A stretch of DNA of 64,000 nucleotides from positions 186,001-250,000 of the forward strand of contig NZ_JADPRZ010000002.1 of assembly GCF_017347095.1 (NCBI RefSeq), in the 5' to 3' direction. A program made the translations under genes and the position numbers. The stretch is from Sporosarcina sp. E16_8 (lineage in GTDB: Bacteria > Bacillota > Bacilli > Bacillales_A > Planococcaceae). Every line of letters starts with the position of its first letter. Positions within the stretch are counted from its first letter, which is position 1. Shown piece after piece: positions 29,072-38,013 of the stretch. The notes under the pieces are model-generated. The model was given only the letters and a program-made list of their open reading frames with translations, had not been told where the DNA came from and made no database searches.

Positions 29072-30031
29072 GTGGATAATTTAAACTTACCTTTCCCTAC
29101 TGAAGGGAAACGCTATCATACATGGTCACGTCACTTAAAAGATGAATTCGGATTCAAAGTGATGAAAGTTGCGCTTGACGCTGGTTTTGATTGCCCTAAC
29201 CGGGATGGAACTGTTGCCTTCGGTGGCTGTACATTTTGTAGCGTTGCAGGATCCGGTGATTTTGCAGGCGACCGGGTCGATCCGATTGACGTCCAATTTG
29301 CAGAAATCAGCGAAAGAATGCATAAGAAATGGAAAGACGGCAAATACATGGCCTATTTCCAAGCTTACACGAATACACATGCCCCACTGCCAAAATTAAA
29401 AGAAAAGTTTGAAGCTGCATTAGCACAAGAAGGCGTTGTTGCATTGTCAATCGCAACCCGCCCAGATTGCTTGCCTGATGATGTCGTTGAGTATTTAGCT
29501 GAGTTAAATGAACGGACTTATTTATGGGTTGAACTCGGCCTGCAAACCGTTCACGAAAAAACTGCAAATCTTGTCAACCGTGCCCATGATTTCAAATCCT
29601 ACGTTGAAGGCGTCGAGAAATTGCGCAAACACGGTATTCGCGTCTGCACGCATATCATCAATGGCTTACCACTTGAGGATCATGACATGATGATGGAAAC
29701 GGCACGTGAAGTTGCAAAACTCGATGTTCAAGGCATCAAAATCCATCTTCTTCATCTACTAAAAGGAACGCCAATGGTAAAACAATATGAAAAAGGCCAA
29801 CTTGAATTCCTAGAAAAACAGGAATACATTAATCTTGTTGCTGATCAGCTTGAAATCCTTCCACCAGAAATGATTGTCCACCGCATTACAGGCGATGGTC
29901 CAATTGAATTAATGATTGGCCCAATGTGGAGTGTCACGAAATGGGAAGTGTTGAATGGCATCGACAAAGAACTTGAACGTCGTGACAGTTGGCAAGGGAA
30001 ACATTATGCAGGGGCGGTCGAATTGATTTGA
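29072..30031 (+). CDS. ytqA: Radical SAM protein YtqA
   Basis: 319 residues, TIGR01212-type radical SAM protein. CPNRDGTVAFGGCTFC supplies the iron-sulfur cysteines, and GLQTVHEKT and HIINGLPLED are typical of the Elp3-like branch. Start is GTG at 29072 with GAGGAG just upstream; earlier in-frame ATGs lack a site and give an atypical N-terminus. Overlaps ytqB by four bases (TTGA). Recent work links the family to tRNA modification, but I cannot show that here. Confidence 0.85.
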   Translation: MDNLNLPFPTEGKRYHTWSRHLKDEFGFKVMKVALDAGFDCPNRDGTVAFGGCTFCSVAGSGDFAGDRVDPIDVQFAEISERMHKKWKDGKYMAYFQAYTNTHAPLPKLKEKFEAALAQEGVVALSIATRPDCLPDDVVEYLAELNERTYLWVELGLQTVHEKTANLVNRAHDFKSYVEGVEKLRKHGIRVCTHIINGLPLEDHDMMMETAREVAKLDVQGIKIHLLHLLKGTPMVKQYEKGQLEFLEKQEYINLVADQLEILPPEMIVHRITGDGPIELMIGPMWSVTKWEVLNGIDKELERRDSWQGKHYAGAVELI

Positions 30032-30615
30032 AGCTACATCGCATTCTTCCTTTTGCAAGACAATTATTTAGTGAAACAGTCAATGCTGGTGAAACCGTTG
30101 TTGATGCCACAACTGGCAACGGCAACGATACACTCTATTTAGCTGATCTTGTCGGCGAAAATGGACATGTTTTAGCATTCGATATTCAACAGGCAGCACT
30201 CGACTCTACAGCCGAACGACTAGGTGATTTAAGCGAACGCGTGTCACTCATATTGGATAGTCATGCAAACGTCGAAAAGTATGTCAACGGACAAATTGGG
30301 TGTGCGGTTTTCAACCTCGGTTACTTGCCGCATAGTGAAGATTTGTCGATTGTCACAAAAGCCGACTCTACAATCAAAGCAATCCATACAATGCTTGGGT
30401 TGCTGAAAAAAGGCGGTATCATCGCGGTTTCTGTCTATGATGGACATGAAGGTGGCGGTGAAGAACGGGATGCACTTCTGGCTTATGTGAAAAATCTGCA
30501 TCAGGCCGATGTCCATGTCATTCGCTACGAAATGATTAATCAGCGAAACAATCCTCCGTTTTTGATAGCGATGGAGAAGATGAAAGATTTTAAAACAGTT
30601 AAACTAGTTGAATGA
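30028..30615 (+). CDS. ytqB: SAM-dependent methyltransferase YtqB
   Basis: 195 residues, YtqB/rRNA methylase-like class I methyltransferase. VVDATTGNGNDTLYLADLVG is the SAM-binding loop, and AVFNLGYLPHSED is the catalytic NxGYLP motif. Start TTG overlaps the ytqA stop, matching the length of B. subtilis YtqB (194). Coupled translation with ytqA suggests a shared pathway. Confidence 0.85.
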   Translation: MKLHRILPFARQLFSETVNAGETVVDATTGNGNDTLYLADLVGENGHVLAFDIQQAALDSTAERLGDLSERVSLILDSHANVEKYVNGQIGCAVFNLGYLPHSEDLSIVTKADSTIKAIHTMLGLLKKGGIIAVSVYDGHEGGGEERDALLAYVKNLHQADVHVIRYEMINQRNNPPFLIAMEKMKDFKTVKLVE

Positions 30616-30620
30616 ATAAA

Positions 30621-30666
30621 AACAGGTTGCCCGATTGAAATTAAAATCAACGGCAACCTTTTTTCT
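30621..30666 (+). terminator. Terminator downstream of ytqB
   Basis: AGGTTGCC / GGCAACCTTTTTT hairpin after the ytqB stop. Confidence 0.8.
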
Positions 30667-30698
30667 GTCATTTTTTAATTTCTGATTGGTTAAACAAC

Positions 30699-30790
30699 TT
30701 ATTTGATCGGTAAGCAACGCCATATGATCGATCAAACTAGTTATACGCTTGGTTCACAACGTTATATTATCGGTCAAACCCGTTATATGG
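30699..30790. repeat. Degenerate ~21-bp tandem repeat
   Basis: About four diverged units built on TTATATKATCGGTCAAAC plus three or four bases, between the convergent ytqB and yueD genes. Same style as the arrays at 10621 and 50675. Confidence 0.6.
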
Positions 30791-30808
30791 TTGCTTCTAA
30801 CTTCCCCC

Positions 30809-31534
30809 TCAAAAATCCCGCAAATCAGCAATCGTAGCTGCTGTTTTGAAGTCCTCATTCACCATAAATGCAATCAATTTCCTAGCAGTTTGTTCCGCAC
30901 TGCTTAACAACCCTTTTTCCTTATAGTCTATAAAACGGTCAAGGAGAGGGAATGCCTCTTCTCGACTCCCCCGAATGGTTTCCTGCATTCCAGTATCTAT
31001 AATCCCTGGCGCGATGGAAATGATGTCTACTGGGTGCACCGCGCTCCCCTGCTCAAGTGCGACAACACGTGAGAAATGATCAAGTCCCGCTTTCGTCGTA
31101 CAGTATGTTCCCCATCCTTCATACGCGTTGCGTCCTGCTCCTGATGAGATGTTAACGATTCGCTTCACTCCTTGGAAGTTTTTCAAAACTGAAATAAATA
31201 CATTGGATAATATCATTGGTGCCGTCAAATTTACCGCAATTGCTTTGGTCATTTCCCCTGCATGAACATTCCCAATTATTCCAATAGGGTCAACCATGCC
31301 GGCGTTATTAATAAGCGTGAATGACACCGCATCTCGTGGAGAAGCAGCGATTACCTCTTCCATAAGTGCTTCCAGTTTCTCCGTTTCAGAAAGATCTGCT
31401 CTAATAAATTTCACGCCGTCTAGTTTACTTATAGTCCGTGCGATTCCGATGACGAAATGCCCCTTGCTGCTTAGCTGCTTTGCAAGTTCAAATCCAATCC
31501 CTTTTGAAGTACCTGTAATAATATAGACGTTCAT
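30809..31534 (-). CDS. yueD: SDR oxidoreductase, YueD-like benzil reductase
   Basis: 241 residues, short-chain dehydrogenase. TGTSKGIGFELAKQL is the NADPH site, NNAG the fold-stabilising motif, and Ser in NISSGAG with YCTTK the catalytic triad. Overall closest in style to B. subtilis YueD, (S)-benzoin-forming benzil reductase. The natural substrate is open. Confidence 0.75.
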   Translation of the reverse strand: MNVYIITGTSKGIGFELAKQLSSKGHFVIGIARTISKLDGVKFIRADLSETEKLEALMEEVIAASPRDAVSFTLINNAGMVDPIGIIGNVHAGEMTKAIAVNLTAPMILSNVFISVLKNFQGVKRIVNISSGAGRNAYEGWGTYCTTKAGLDHFSRVVALEQGSAVHPVDIISIAPGIIDTGMQETIRGSREEAFPLLDRFIDYKEKGLLSSAEQTARKLIAFMVNEDFKTAATIADLRDF

Positions 31535-31856
31535 TTATTCCACCCCTTCTATATACATTCAACCATTCTTTAAAATCATTCTTTTTTAGCGACTCCTGTA
31601 CTTACTCTGTGAATTGAATAGCATCCTTCAACTCACGGAGATTAGTCCCGAATTATTTTTCCGTATTATTATAGTCTACGATTAATGACTCGTTCGGAAA
31701 GCGCAACCCGATTTGCTCCAAACTATTTATGAGCACCAGTATAACGAAATCTATTTCCCCAGCCTTCTATTCACATGCATCTTTTACTTTATTGTATCAT
31801 TCGAATTGGCTGAATTATAGTCATCCGGTCAGTTTCGAAAACTATTCAAACAACAA
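31535..31856. other. Gene-free stretch upstream of yueD
   Basis: AT-rich, no convincing coding sequence, repeat or RNA. Presumably holds the yueD promoter. A 61-codon open frame at 31729-31914 has no ribosome site and is not supported. Confidence 0.4.
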
Positions 31857-31889
31857 AAACCAACTTCCCCAAAGCAGGAAATTGGTTTT
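31857..31889 (-). terminator. Terminator downstream of the citrate transporter
   Basis: AACCAACTTCC / GGAAATTGGTT hairpin with a T-rich tail on the minus strand. Confidence 0.65.
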
Positions 31890-31900
31890 CAATTTTAAAC

Positions 31901-33238
31901 TTAGATTGCAATAACACCGATCACAATAGCGATTGCCAATAGAACAACACTGAAACCCCACATCATCATAAATGAATAACGGATATGACGACCCATTTCG
32001 AGCCCTGCCAATCCTAGAGCAAGCCAAAGAGCCGGAGATAAAGGACTGACAAACGTTCCAATGATATTTCCGATGATCATAGCATAAGCGGCGGAGAGAG
32101 ATGATACCCCAAAACCGGTTACAACCTGATCGACTATCGGAAGTAGTGCAAAATAATAGGCATCCGTACTTAGGAGTAAATCGAATGGAACACCAAACAC
32201 ACCTATAATTATGTGTAAATACGGGATAATGAATGCCGGCAGAATTGTCACAAGGTCTTTCGCGATTGAATTCAACATATCCGTACCATTTAGAATACCT
32301 AAAAATGAACCTGCAGCCAGAATAATTGTTGCCATAAGAATTGCACCTGGTGCATGATCTTTTATGCGCGACATTTGGTCATGGATATTAGGGTAATTAA
32401 TAGGCAATGCGATACTGACCCCAATCATAAATGCGAATCCAGCTGGAATTACGCCCCATACCAAAACACCGATTACACTGATTGCCAATATGACGTTTAG
32501 CCAATAGAGTTTTGGTCGGTTCAATAACTTTTCTGCTACCGTATCTTGGCTCTGATTAGCAGCTGCCAGCAATTCAGATGAATCATCTGTAGGCATGGAT
32601 TTTTCATCCGCTATTATGATTTTCGCGATGCGACGTTTTTCACGTAGTCCCAATAGAACAGCCAATATGACTAATAACACTAGTCCGATTACTTGAATCT
32701 TAATAAGTGGTCTCCACAATTCAGTGACGTCCATATCAAGCACAGCTGCGGTTCTTCCTAACGGGCCAGCCCAAGGAACCATATTCACAACACTCGCACT
32801 TGTTCCGACTAACATGATCAACAAATACGGGTTCATCTTTAACTTTTTATATAATGGGAGCAAGGCAGGTATCGTAATTAGGAACGTCGAAGCTCCCGAA
32901 CCGTCCAAGTGGGCGATTGCAGCGATAATGACTGTCCCGACAGCTACCGCAATAACATTTCCACGAGTTATCGATATCATTTTATTGATGAGTGGATCAA
33001 ATACACCTACATCCTGCATGATTCCAAAAAACAGTATCGCAAAAATGAACATGACAACAACACTGAAAACAGATTGTGTTCCACTAGCGAAAAACTCACC
33101 AATTTGTTCAATGTTGAACCCTGCAATAAACGCCCCCACAATCGGAACCAGTACAAGTCCAACAATCGGAGAGACTTTGCCACTAATAAGTAGCACGACA
33201 ACAATGAGTATTGTAAATAAACCAATAATGCTTAGCAT
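31901..33238 (-). CDS. citM: CitMHS-family citrate/metal symporter
   Basis: 445 residues, about 12 membrane helices, CitMHS family. Members import citrate as a divalent metal complex with protons. HLDGSGASTFLITIPALLPLYKKL and PWAGPLGRTAAVL are conserved family segments. GGGGG before the ATG. A two-component system of the citrate/dicarboxylate type lies directly upstream, and a cre-like site sits 55 bases before the start. Confidence 0.88.
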   Translation of the reverse strand: MLSIIGLFTILIVVVLLISGKVSPIVGLVLVPIVGAFIAGFNIEQIGEFFASGTQSVFSVVVMFIFAILFFGIMQDVGVFDPLINKMISITRGNVIAVAVGTVIIAAIAHLDGSGASTFLITIPALLPLYKKLKMNPYLLIMLVGTSASVVNMVPWAGPLGRTAAVLDMDVTELWRPLIKIQVIGLVLLVILAVLLGLREKRRIAKIIIADEKSMPTDDSSELLAAANQSQDTVAEKLLNRPKLYWLNVILAISVIGVLVWGVIPAGFAFMIGVSIALPINYPNIHDQMSRIKDHAPGAILMATIILAAGSFLGILNGTDMLNSIAKDLVTILPAFIIPYLHIIIGVFGVPFDLLLSTDAYYFALLPIVDQVVTGFGVSSLSAAYAMIIGNIIGTFVSPLSPALWLALGLAGLEMGRHIRYSFMMMWGFSVVLLAIAIVIGVIAI

Positions 33239-33251
33239 AATTTCCCCCTTC

Positions 33252-33271
33252 TAGTAAACGGCTGTTTACTA
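33252..33271. promoter_or_regulatory. Inverted repeat in the citM leader
   Basis: TAGTAAAC-GGCT-GTTTACTA, perfect 8-base arms, 14-33 bases before the citM ATG. Could be an operator or a leader hairpin. Confidence 0.4.
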
Positions 33272-33292
33272 ATGAAAAGTAAGGTCATTTAG

Positions 33293-33306
33293 TGTAAGCG
33301 GATACA
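33293..33306. promoter_or_regulatory. cre-like CcpA site upstream of citM
   Basis: TGTAAGCGGATACA matches the cre pattern TGNAARCGNWWWCA at every position. It is 55 bases before citM. B. subtilis citM is catabolite repressed by CcpA. Confidence 0.65.
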
Positions 33307-33457
33307 ATAATTTTCACAACGATTGAAAAATTGTTTCAGCAGACAAATTGATCCCTCTCTTTTTCAAAGTTTTCTATACTTAGAAACTTATCATAGAGAG
33401 GTTAGAAAAATAAGTTTATTTAATTAAAAACACTATTAATCTTTCTGCGTGTTTTGT

Positions 33458-34165
33458 TCATTTTGTCCACGATATGTATTTCCGCTCAGGTCGACCAATG
33501 TCTCCATATTTTAATTGCGCTTCTGCTTCTTTAATCGACACTAAATACTCCAAATAACGTCTCGCCGTTGATCGGCTTACCCCAACTCTATTGCCAGCGT
33601 CCATTGCCGTAACCCCTGATTTTTCGGTTTCCTGTATAACCTCTTTTATTTTATCTAATGTAATTTGGTCGATTCCTTTGGGTAACTTTCCTTCTGTAAT
33701 GGTTTCAATCCTCGGTGATGTCTGCAAACCTGTCAACCAATCGATTTCATCTTGTTCAAGCTCTACCCTTGACGCCAGAAGGGCCTGCTGATTACTGAAC
33801 CTTTTCAATGTCTGTTCAAAACGGACATAATCTGCAGGTTTCACAATGTAATCAAAAATTCCGCCACGTAACGTTTCCGCAATGGTCGCCACCTCTTTAG
33901 CCGCAGTCACCATAATGACATCAATTTCAGTGAATTCTTTACGTAATTGCCAAAATAAACTCAATCCCTCTGTATCAGGTATATAGACGTCTAATAAAAT
34001 TAGATGGGGCAACTTCGCTTTGTTCCGTAATAATCTTAATGCTTCTTCCCCAGTTTTAACAACTTCCAGGACAGTAAATCCGTCTACTCGACTGACTAAT
34101 TGACGATTTATTTCGGCAATCCTAAAATCATCTTCCACTATTAATACTTGAATTGTTTCACGCAT
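33458..34165 (-). CDS. CitT/DctR-type response regulator
   Basis: About 235 residues. Receiver domain with VLIVEDDF, phospho-acceptor Asp in HLILLDVYIPD, and conserved Lys in YIVKPAD. Then a DNA-binding tail with GVTAMDAGNRVGVSRSTARRYLEYL, as in the CitT/MalR group. The ATG at 34165 or 34171 are both possible; each overlaps the kinase gene's end. Probably activates citM in response to external citrate. Confidence 0.88.
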   Translation of the reverse strand: MRETIQVLIVEDDFRIAEINRQLVSRVDGFTVLEVVKTGEEALRLLRNKAKLPHLILLDVYIPDTEGLSLFWQLRKEFTEIDVIMVTAAKEVATIAETLRGGIFDYIVKPADYVRFEQTLKRFSNQQALLASRVELEQDEIDWLTGLQTSPRIETITEGKLPKGIDQITLDKIKEVIQETEKSGVTAMDAGNRVGVSRSTARRYLEYLVSIKEAEAQLKYGDIGRPERKYISWTK

Positions 34166-35822
34166 TCCCATCTGTCCCTTCACGTGGATTTTTCGGTATG
34201 GAAACAACAAAGCAAGCTCCACCCAGCTCTCCTTCTTCTAAATAGAGTGCTCCATTCACTTCGGCTATTAGCTGTTTCGTCAATGCAAGTCCGAAACCAC
34301 GATTCATGCCTTCTTTCGATGTAAATCCTTGTTCGAATATTTTTTGAGTGAGTTCTTTAGTAATCCCTTCTCCTGAATCCTCTATTTCGAAAATGATATC
34401 TTCACCTATATCTGTGAAAAAAATCGATATCTTTCGGTTTGAGGATGGATTCTTTTTCACTGCGTCCATTGCGTTATCAAGTAGGTTTCCTATCGTCGTC
34501 AATAACACCTCACTTTTCTTTTCAGATAATTGATTTTCCAATATACTATCTGGATGAATCGTCAAATCTACCCCTGATTCATTCGCCTGATTTAATTTCC
34601 CTAATAAAATTCCACTTATTAACGGATCTGCTACTTTTCTTATCAATATACGAATCCAGTTTTTTTGCAAGTTACTTTCTTTTTGAATATAGTCAATAAC
34701 TTCCTTTTTCCGTCCCAGTTGTAGTAAGCCCAATATCATATGTAGCTTGTTTGAGAATTCATGAGTTTGGGCCCTTAATGCATTTGCATATTGTTTAACC
34801 CTAGTCAACTCCTTAGTTAACGACTCAATTTCAGTCTTGTTCCTAAAAGTGGATACCGTCCCGATAAACAACTGTTCAAAATAGATTGGAACAGTATTTA
34901 TGAAAACAATGTTATTGCCTATCACTATCTCCTTATCAGATAATCCGTTTACATCATTCAAGTATTCGGATAAATGTACAATTGGGGATACTTCTTGTAT
35001 CCTTTTACCTACAAAATAATCTGATGCAATCTGTTTATCGAATAATAAAAGTTGGGCAGCAGAATTTATCATCGTAATCATTCCATTTTGATTTAACGCA
35101 ATAATCCCTTCATGCGTCGACTGAAGAATCGTTTCTTTCTGAAACAGCAAATGGGTTATTTCCTCTGGTTCCAATCCAAATAACACTTTTTTAATATACG
35201 ATGCGATGATGATTGCTCCTATAACTGCAACTCCTGCAATGAGCAACAAGACAAGCCATAGCTGATTATTATAGTTGTGGATTACATTTTTTATATCTTC
35301 AGCTAAAAAACCGACAGATACGACCCCAACTATGTTCTCATCTATATAAATGGGTACTTTCGCCCTTAATGAGCTACCTAATGAGCCGACCGCTTTCGAG
35401 AGGTACGATTCACCGTGTATTAATGCCCTTTCATTGTCTTCCCCCATCATTTTCCCCCCGACTTTATCTGCCATAGGATGAGCGTACCGTATTTCTTCCG
35501 TATTCCCGATGACGATGAATTCAGCTCCAGTCACCTCCTGAATTGGCGCAACAATCGGGCCGATTATTGAGATTGGATCCTCATTCTCAAATGCAGTAGC
35601 CAGTTCAGGTATATGTGCCACGCTTTCAGCAACGCTGAGCGCCCGATCTCCCATCTGCGTTTCTAACATATCAGAGATAAAATAATTCATAAAGAGGCCA
35701 ATGACCAATACGATTGCAATGATTAATATGCCTATCAGAAGAATCATTTTCATTTTCAGATTAACTGTTACATCAGGTTTGATATGGGGATTTTTTATGT
35801 CGCTTTTTTGGAAATAAATCAC
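34158..35822 (-). CDS. CitS/DcuS-family sensor histidine kinase
   Basis: 554 residues. TM1 (about 24-47), an extracellular sensor of the PASP/sCache type (about 48-185), TM2 (about 186-208) and a cytoplasmic PAS (about 230-335). The DHp His is in QTHEFSNKLH (about 351), and an HATPase carries the N box LLDNAMDAV and EDSGEGI. This order is typical of carboxylate sensors. Start is GTG with AAGGAG nine bases upstream. Partner of the overlapping response regulator. Confidence 0.9.
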   Translation of the reverse strand: MIYFQKSDIKNPHIKPDVTVNLKMKMILLIGILIIAIVLVIGLFMNYFISDMLETQMGDRALSVAESVAHIPELATAFENEDPISIIGPIVAPIQEVTGAEFIVIGNTEEIRYAHPMADKVGGKMMGEDNERALIHGESYLSKAVGSLGSSLRAKVPIYIDENIVGVVSVGFLAEDIKNVIHNYNNQLWLVLLLIAGVAVIGAIIIASYIKKVLFGLEPEEITHLLFQKETILQSTHEGIIALNQNGMITMINSAAQLLLFDKQIASDYFVGKRIQEVSPIVHLSEYLNDVNGLSDKEIVIGNNIVFINTVPIYFEQLFIGTVSTFRNKTEIESLTKELTRVKQYANALRAQTHEFSNKLHMILGLLQLGRKKEVIDYIQKESNLQKNWIRILIRKVADPLISGILLGKLNQANESGVDLTIHPDSILENQLSEKKSEVLLTTIGNLLDNAMDAVKKNPSSNRKISIFFTDIGEDIIFEIEDSGEGITKELTQKIFEQGFTSKEGMNRGFGLALTKQLIAEVNGALYLEEGELGGACFVVSIPKNPREGTDGNA

Positions 35823-35946
35823 GGCTAGAAGCTCCTTAAAGTACTATTAATAGGTGAATACGAAATATAGCAGACGGAGCTGTGAATAGCAATGCGCTCA
35901 TATGTAATATGCAATTATGTTTGTAATCCTTTACTACTTCAATTTA

Positions 35947-35977
35947 AAAAGCTTGCCTAATTGATCAGGCAAGCTTT
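35947..35977 (-). terminator. Terminator downstream of the first LysM-3D gene
   Basis: AAAGCTTGCCT / AGGCAAGCTTT hairpin with a T-run on the minus strand. Confidence 0.85.
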
Positions 35978-35985
35978 GATAGTGA

Positions 35986-36576
35986 TTATTCAACTATTGT
36001 TAGTTTGACATTTTTCCGCCCCCACTTATAGGCCTCGCTCTTCGACGATATAAACACATCAATTTTATTCCCTTTTATTGCACCTCCAGTATCACCTGCA
36101 ATCGCGTATCCGTAGCCTTCTACATGTACTTTCGTTCCAAGTTTGATAACATTTGGATCGACGGCGATTACTTTTAGGTTTGAATTTTCCCTTAAATTTA
36201 TGCCCGTTTTTGTGATACCTGAACAACCATTACAATAAGCTGTATACGCAGTTGCCGAGACGGTAAATTCTTTGACGGAGTTCGTAGACGTTGACCGTGA
36301 TACGGCTTTTAATACGGGCTTATCGGTTGTTGCAGCTGCTTTCTTAGATTTTTTAGCGTTTGAAACGATACTAATTTTTTGATTTGGGTGAATGAGATCC
36401 GATTTCAAATTATTCAACGACTTCAATTTCGATACTGTTGTATTATGCATTTGGGAAATTTTGTATAATGTATCACCCTTTTTTACTTTATACGTTGGAG
36501 ATGACGCGGAACCTTCATTAGCACCGCTGATCAATAAGGCAATCGTCAGGATTAGTATCAATAGCATGTTTTTCAT
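35986..36576 (-). CDS. LysM and 3D domain cell wall protein (paralogue 1)
   Basis: 196 residues, secreted. Signal peptide (about 1-24), one LysM peptidoglycan-binding domain (YKVKKGDTLYKISQMHNTTV, about 29-74), a Lys/Thr linker, and a C-terminal 3D domain. Asp residues of the 3D domain are in AVDPNVI, GDTGGAIKG and KIDVF, the lytic-transglycosylase-like site also found in YocH. AAAGGAG before the ATG. A WalR-type box lies 51-67 bases upstream. Tandem copy of the next gene. Confidence 0.9.
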   Translation of the reverse strand: MKNMLLILILTIALLISGANEGSASSPTYKVKKGDTLYKISQMHNTTVSKLKSLNNLKSDLIHPNQKISIVSNAKKSKKAAATTDKPVLKAVSRSTSTNSVKEFTVSATAYTAYCNGCSGITKTGINLRENSNLKVIAVDPNVIKLGTKVHVEGYGYAIAGDTGGAIKGNKIDVFISSKSEAYKWGRKNVKLTIVE

Positions 36577-36626
36577 CTACTCGTCTCCTTTTATTTCATT
36601 CTCAGAAGACAGCTTGCCCAAATTGT

Positions 36627-36643
36627 ATGACAATAACATTACA
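36627..36643 (-). promoter_or_regulatory. WalR-like box of LysM-3D paralogue 1
   Basis: Minus strand TGTAAT-N5-TGTCAT, one mismatch from TGTWAH-N5-TGTWAH. A second TGTAAT lies nearby (about 36656-36661 on the minus strand). Confidence 0.5.
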
Positions 36644-36715
36644 AAGAGTTGTCTTTTTCATTACAAAGAATCGGCAAGTCTTTATGTACTGTTTTATTGT
36701 GAGCGGGCACACCAA

Positions 36716-36752
36716 AAAGCGCCAACTCTCCAATTGGAGGGTTGGCGCTTTA
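36716..36752 (-). terminator. Terminator downstream of LysM-3D paralogue 2
   Basis: AAAGCGCCAAC / GTTGGCGCTTT with an inner CTCCAATTGGAG stem. Confidence 0.8.
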
Positions 36753-36756
36753 CAAT

Positions 36757-37353
36757 TTAATTCAGTATTTTTATCGTCACGTTTTTACGACCCCATTTAT
36801 ACGCTTCCCCTTTTGTCGGGAAAAACACGTCAATCTTGTTTCCTTTGATTGCGCCTCCCGTATCACCGGCGATAGCATATCCGTAGCCTTCAACATATAC
36901 CTTCGTTCCAAGTTTAATGACACTTGGGTCGACAGCGATTACTTTCACGTCCGGGTTCCTTTTCAGATTAATACCCGTTTTCGTTATACCTGTACATCCA
37001 TTGCAGTTGGCCGTAAATGCACTGGCTGAAACGGTGAATTCTTTGACAACATTATCAGAGTCGGACCGTGACGGTGTTTTCGCAACTGATTTAACCATTT
37101 TTTTAGGTGTCGCTGCTTTTTTAACTACTTTTGCCCCAGAAGTTACTTTCAGCTTCGTATTCGTGTGAATTATATTTGACTTCAAGTTGTTCCATGATTT
37201 CAAATTGGAAATGGATACGTTATGCATCTTAGAGATTTTGAATAACGAATCGCCCTTCTTAACTGTGTAATTTGGCGATGCTGCCCAGCTTTCATCTGCC
37301 CCGCTGACCAATAATGCAATCGTAAGAATGAGCGTCACTAATAATTTTCTCAA
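36757..37353 (-). CDS. LysM and 3D domain cell wall protein (paralogue 2)
   Basis: 198 residues, same layout as paralogue 1: signal peptide, LysM (YTVKKGDSLFKISKMHNVSI) and 3D domain (GYAIAGDTGGAIKGNKIDVF). The 3D part is nearly identical to its neighbour and the linker diverges. TTG start with GGGAG eight bases upstream. It has its own WalR box and terminator, so it is a separate transcription unit. YocH-like autolysins trim peptidoglycan during growth. Confidence 0.9.
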   Translation of the reverse strand: MRKLLVTLILTIALLVSGADESWAASPNYTVKKGDSLFKISKMHNVSISNLKSWNNLKSNIIHTNTKLKVTSGAKVVKKAATPKKMVKSVAKTPSRSDSDNVVKEFTVSASAFTANCNGCTGITKTGINLKRNPDVKVIAVDPSVIKLGTKVYVEGYGYAIAGDTGGAIKGNKIDVFFPTKGEAYKWGRKNVTIKILN

Positions 37354-37401
37354 TTACTCTACTCCCTGCTATTTAGTCTATACTTATAATAGCAATCGAC
37401 T

Positions 37402-37418
37402 ATTACAGGAACGTTACA
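37402..37418 (-). promoter_or_regulatory. WalR-like box of LysM-3D paralogue 2
   Basis: Minus strand TGTAAC-N5-TGTAAT, an exact match to TGTWAH-N5-TGTWAH, 49-65 bases upstream of the TTG. A TATTAT -10-like element follows (about 37393-37386). Confidence 0.65.
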
Positions 37419-37479
37419 GAAAGTGGTCTTTACCATTACAATCAGGGTGTGTATTATTACATTCAAAGAGGTGACTTTA

Positions 37480-37998
37480 ATGAAGCCGGTAACTTTTCGC
37501 AGAGCGACAAGGAACGATGCTAAAGCCATAACTGACATACTTGTAACCAGTCAATGGTTTACATACGAGAAGCTTTATTCCAAAGACTACATCACTAAAC
37601 TAATTGACCAATATTACAATTTGAAACGTATTGAGCAGGAAATCGTCTCTATTAATGAAGAATGGCACGGTTATTTCATTGCTGAGACAGACAGAAAAAT
37701 CGTCGGGGCTATTGGTGGCGGAATGACGAGTAAAACTGCGGGGGAAGTATATGTCTTCTATTTAGACCCTTTAATGCGCGGAATGGGTATTGGCACACGA
37801 CTTCTCGACTTCTTTACTAAAATACAGAAATATACGTATGGCGCAAATGAACAATGGGTTTCCGTCGCCAAAGGAAACAATTACGGCATCCCCTTCTATG
37901 AAGCACGCGGATTCATCTTTCAGCATGAAGAACTTGCATACGGAACTTCTAAAGAAGAACAGGACATATCGCTGAAGTATTGGCGCGACATCAATTAA
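37480..37998 (+). CDS. GNAT family N-acetyltransferase
   Basis: 172 residues. GNAT fold with YVFYLDPLMRGMGIGTRLL (motif A, R/Q-x-x-G-x-G/A acetyl-CoA loop) and NNYGIPFYEARGFIFQ (motif B). ATG at 37480 has AGAGGTG upstream. Followed closely by a VanZ gene. Acceptor substrate unknown. Confidence 0.85.
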   Translation: MKPVTFRRATRNDAKAITDILVTSQWFTYEKLYSKDYITKLIDQYYNLKRIEQEIVSINEEWHGYFIAETDRKIVGAIGGGMTSKTAGEVYVFYLDPLMRGMGIGTRLLDFFTKIQKYTYGANEQWVSVAKGNNYGIPFYEARGFIFQHEELAYGTSKEEQDISLKYWRDIN

Positions 37999-38013
37999 AG
38001 TATGGTGAATTTA

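Noticed and set aside
31729..31914. 61-codon plus-strand ORF
   Set aside because: No ribosome site or homology, and it overlaps the terminator and end of the citrate transporter gene.
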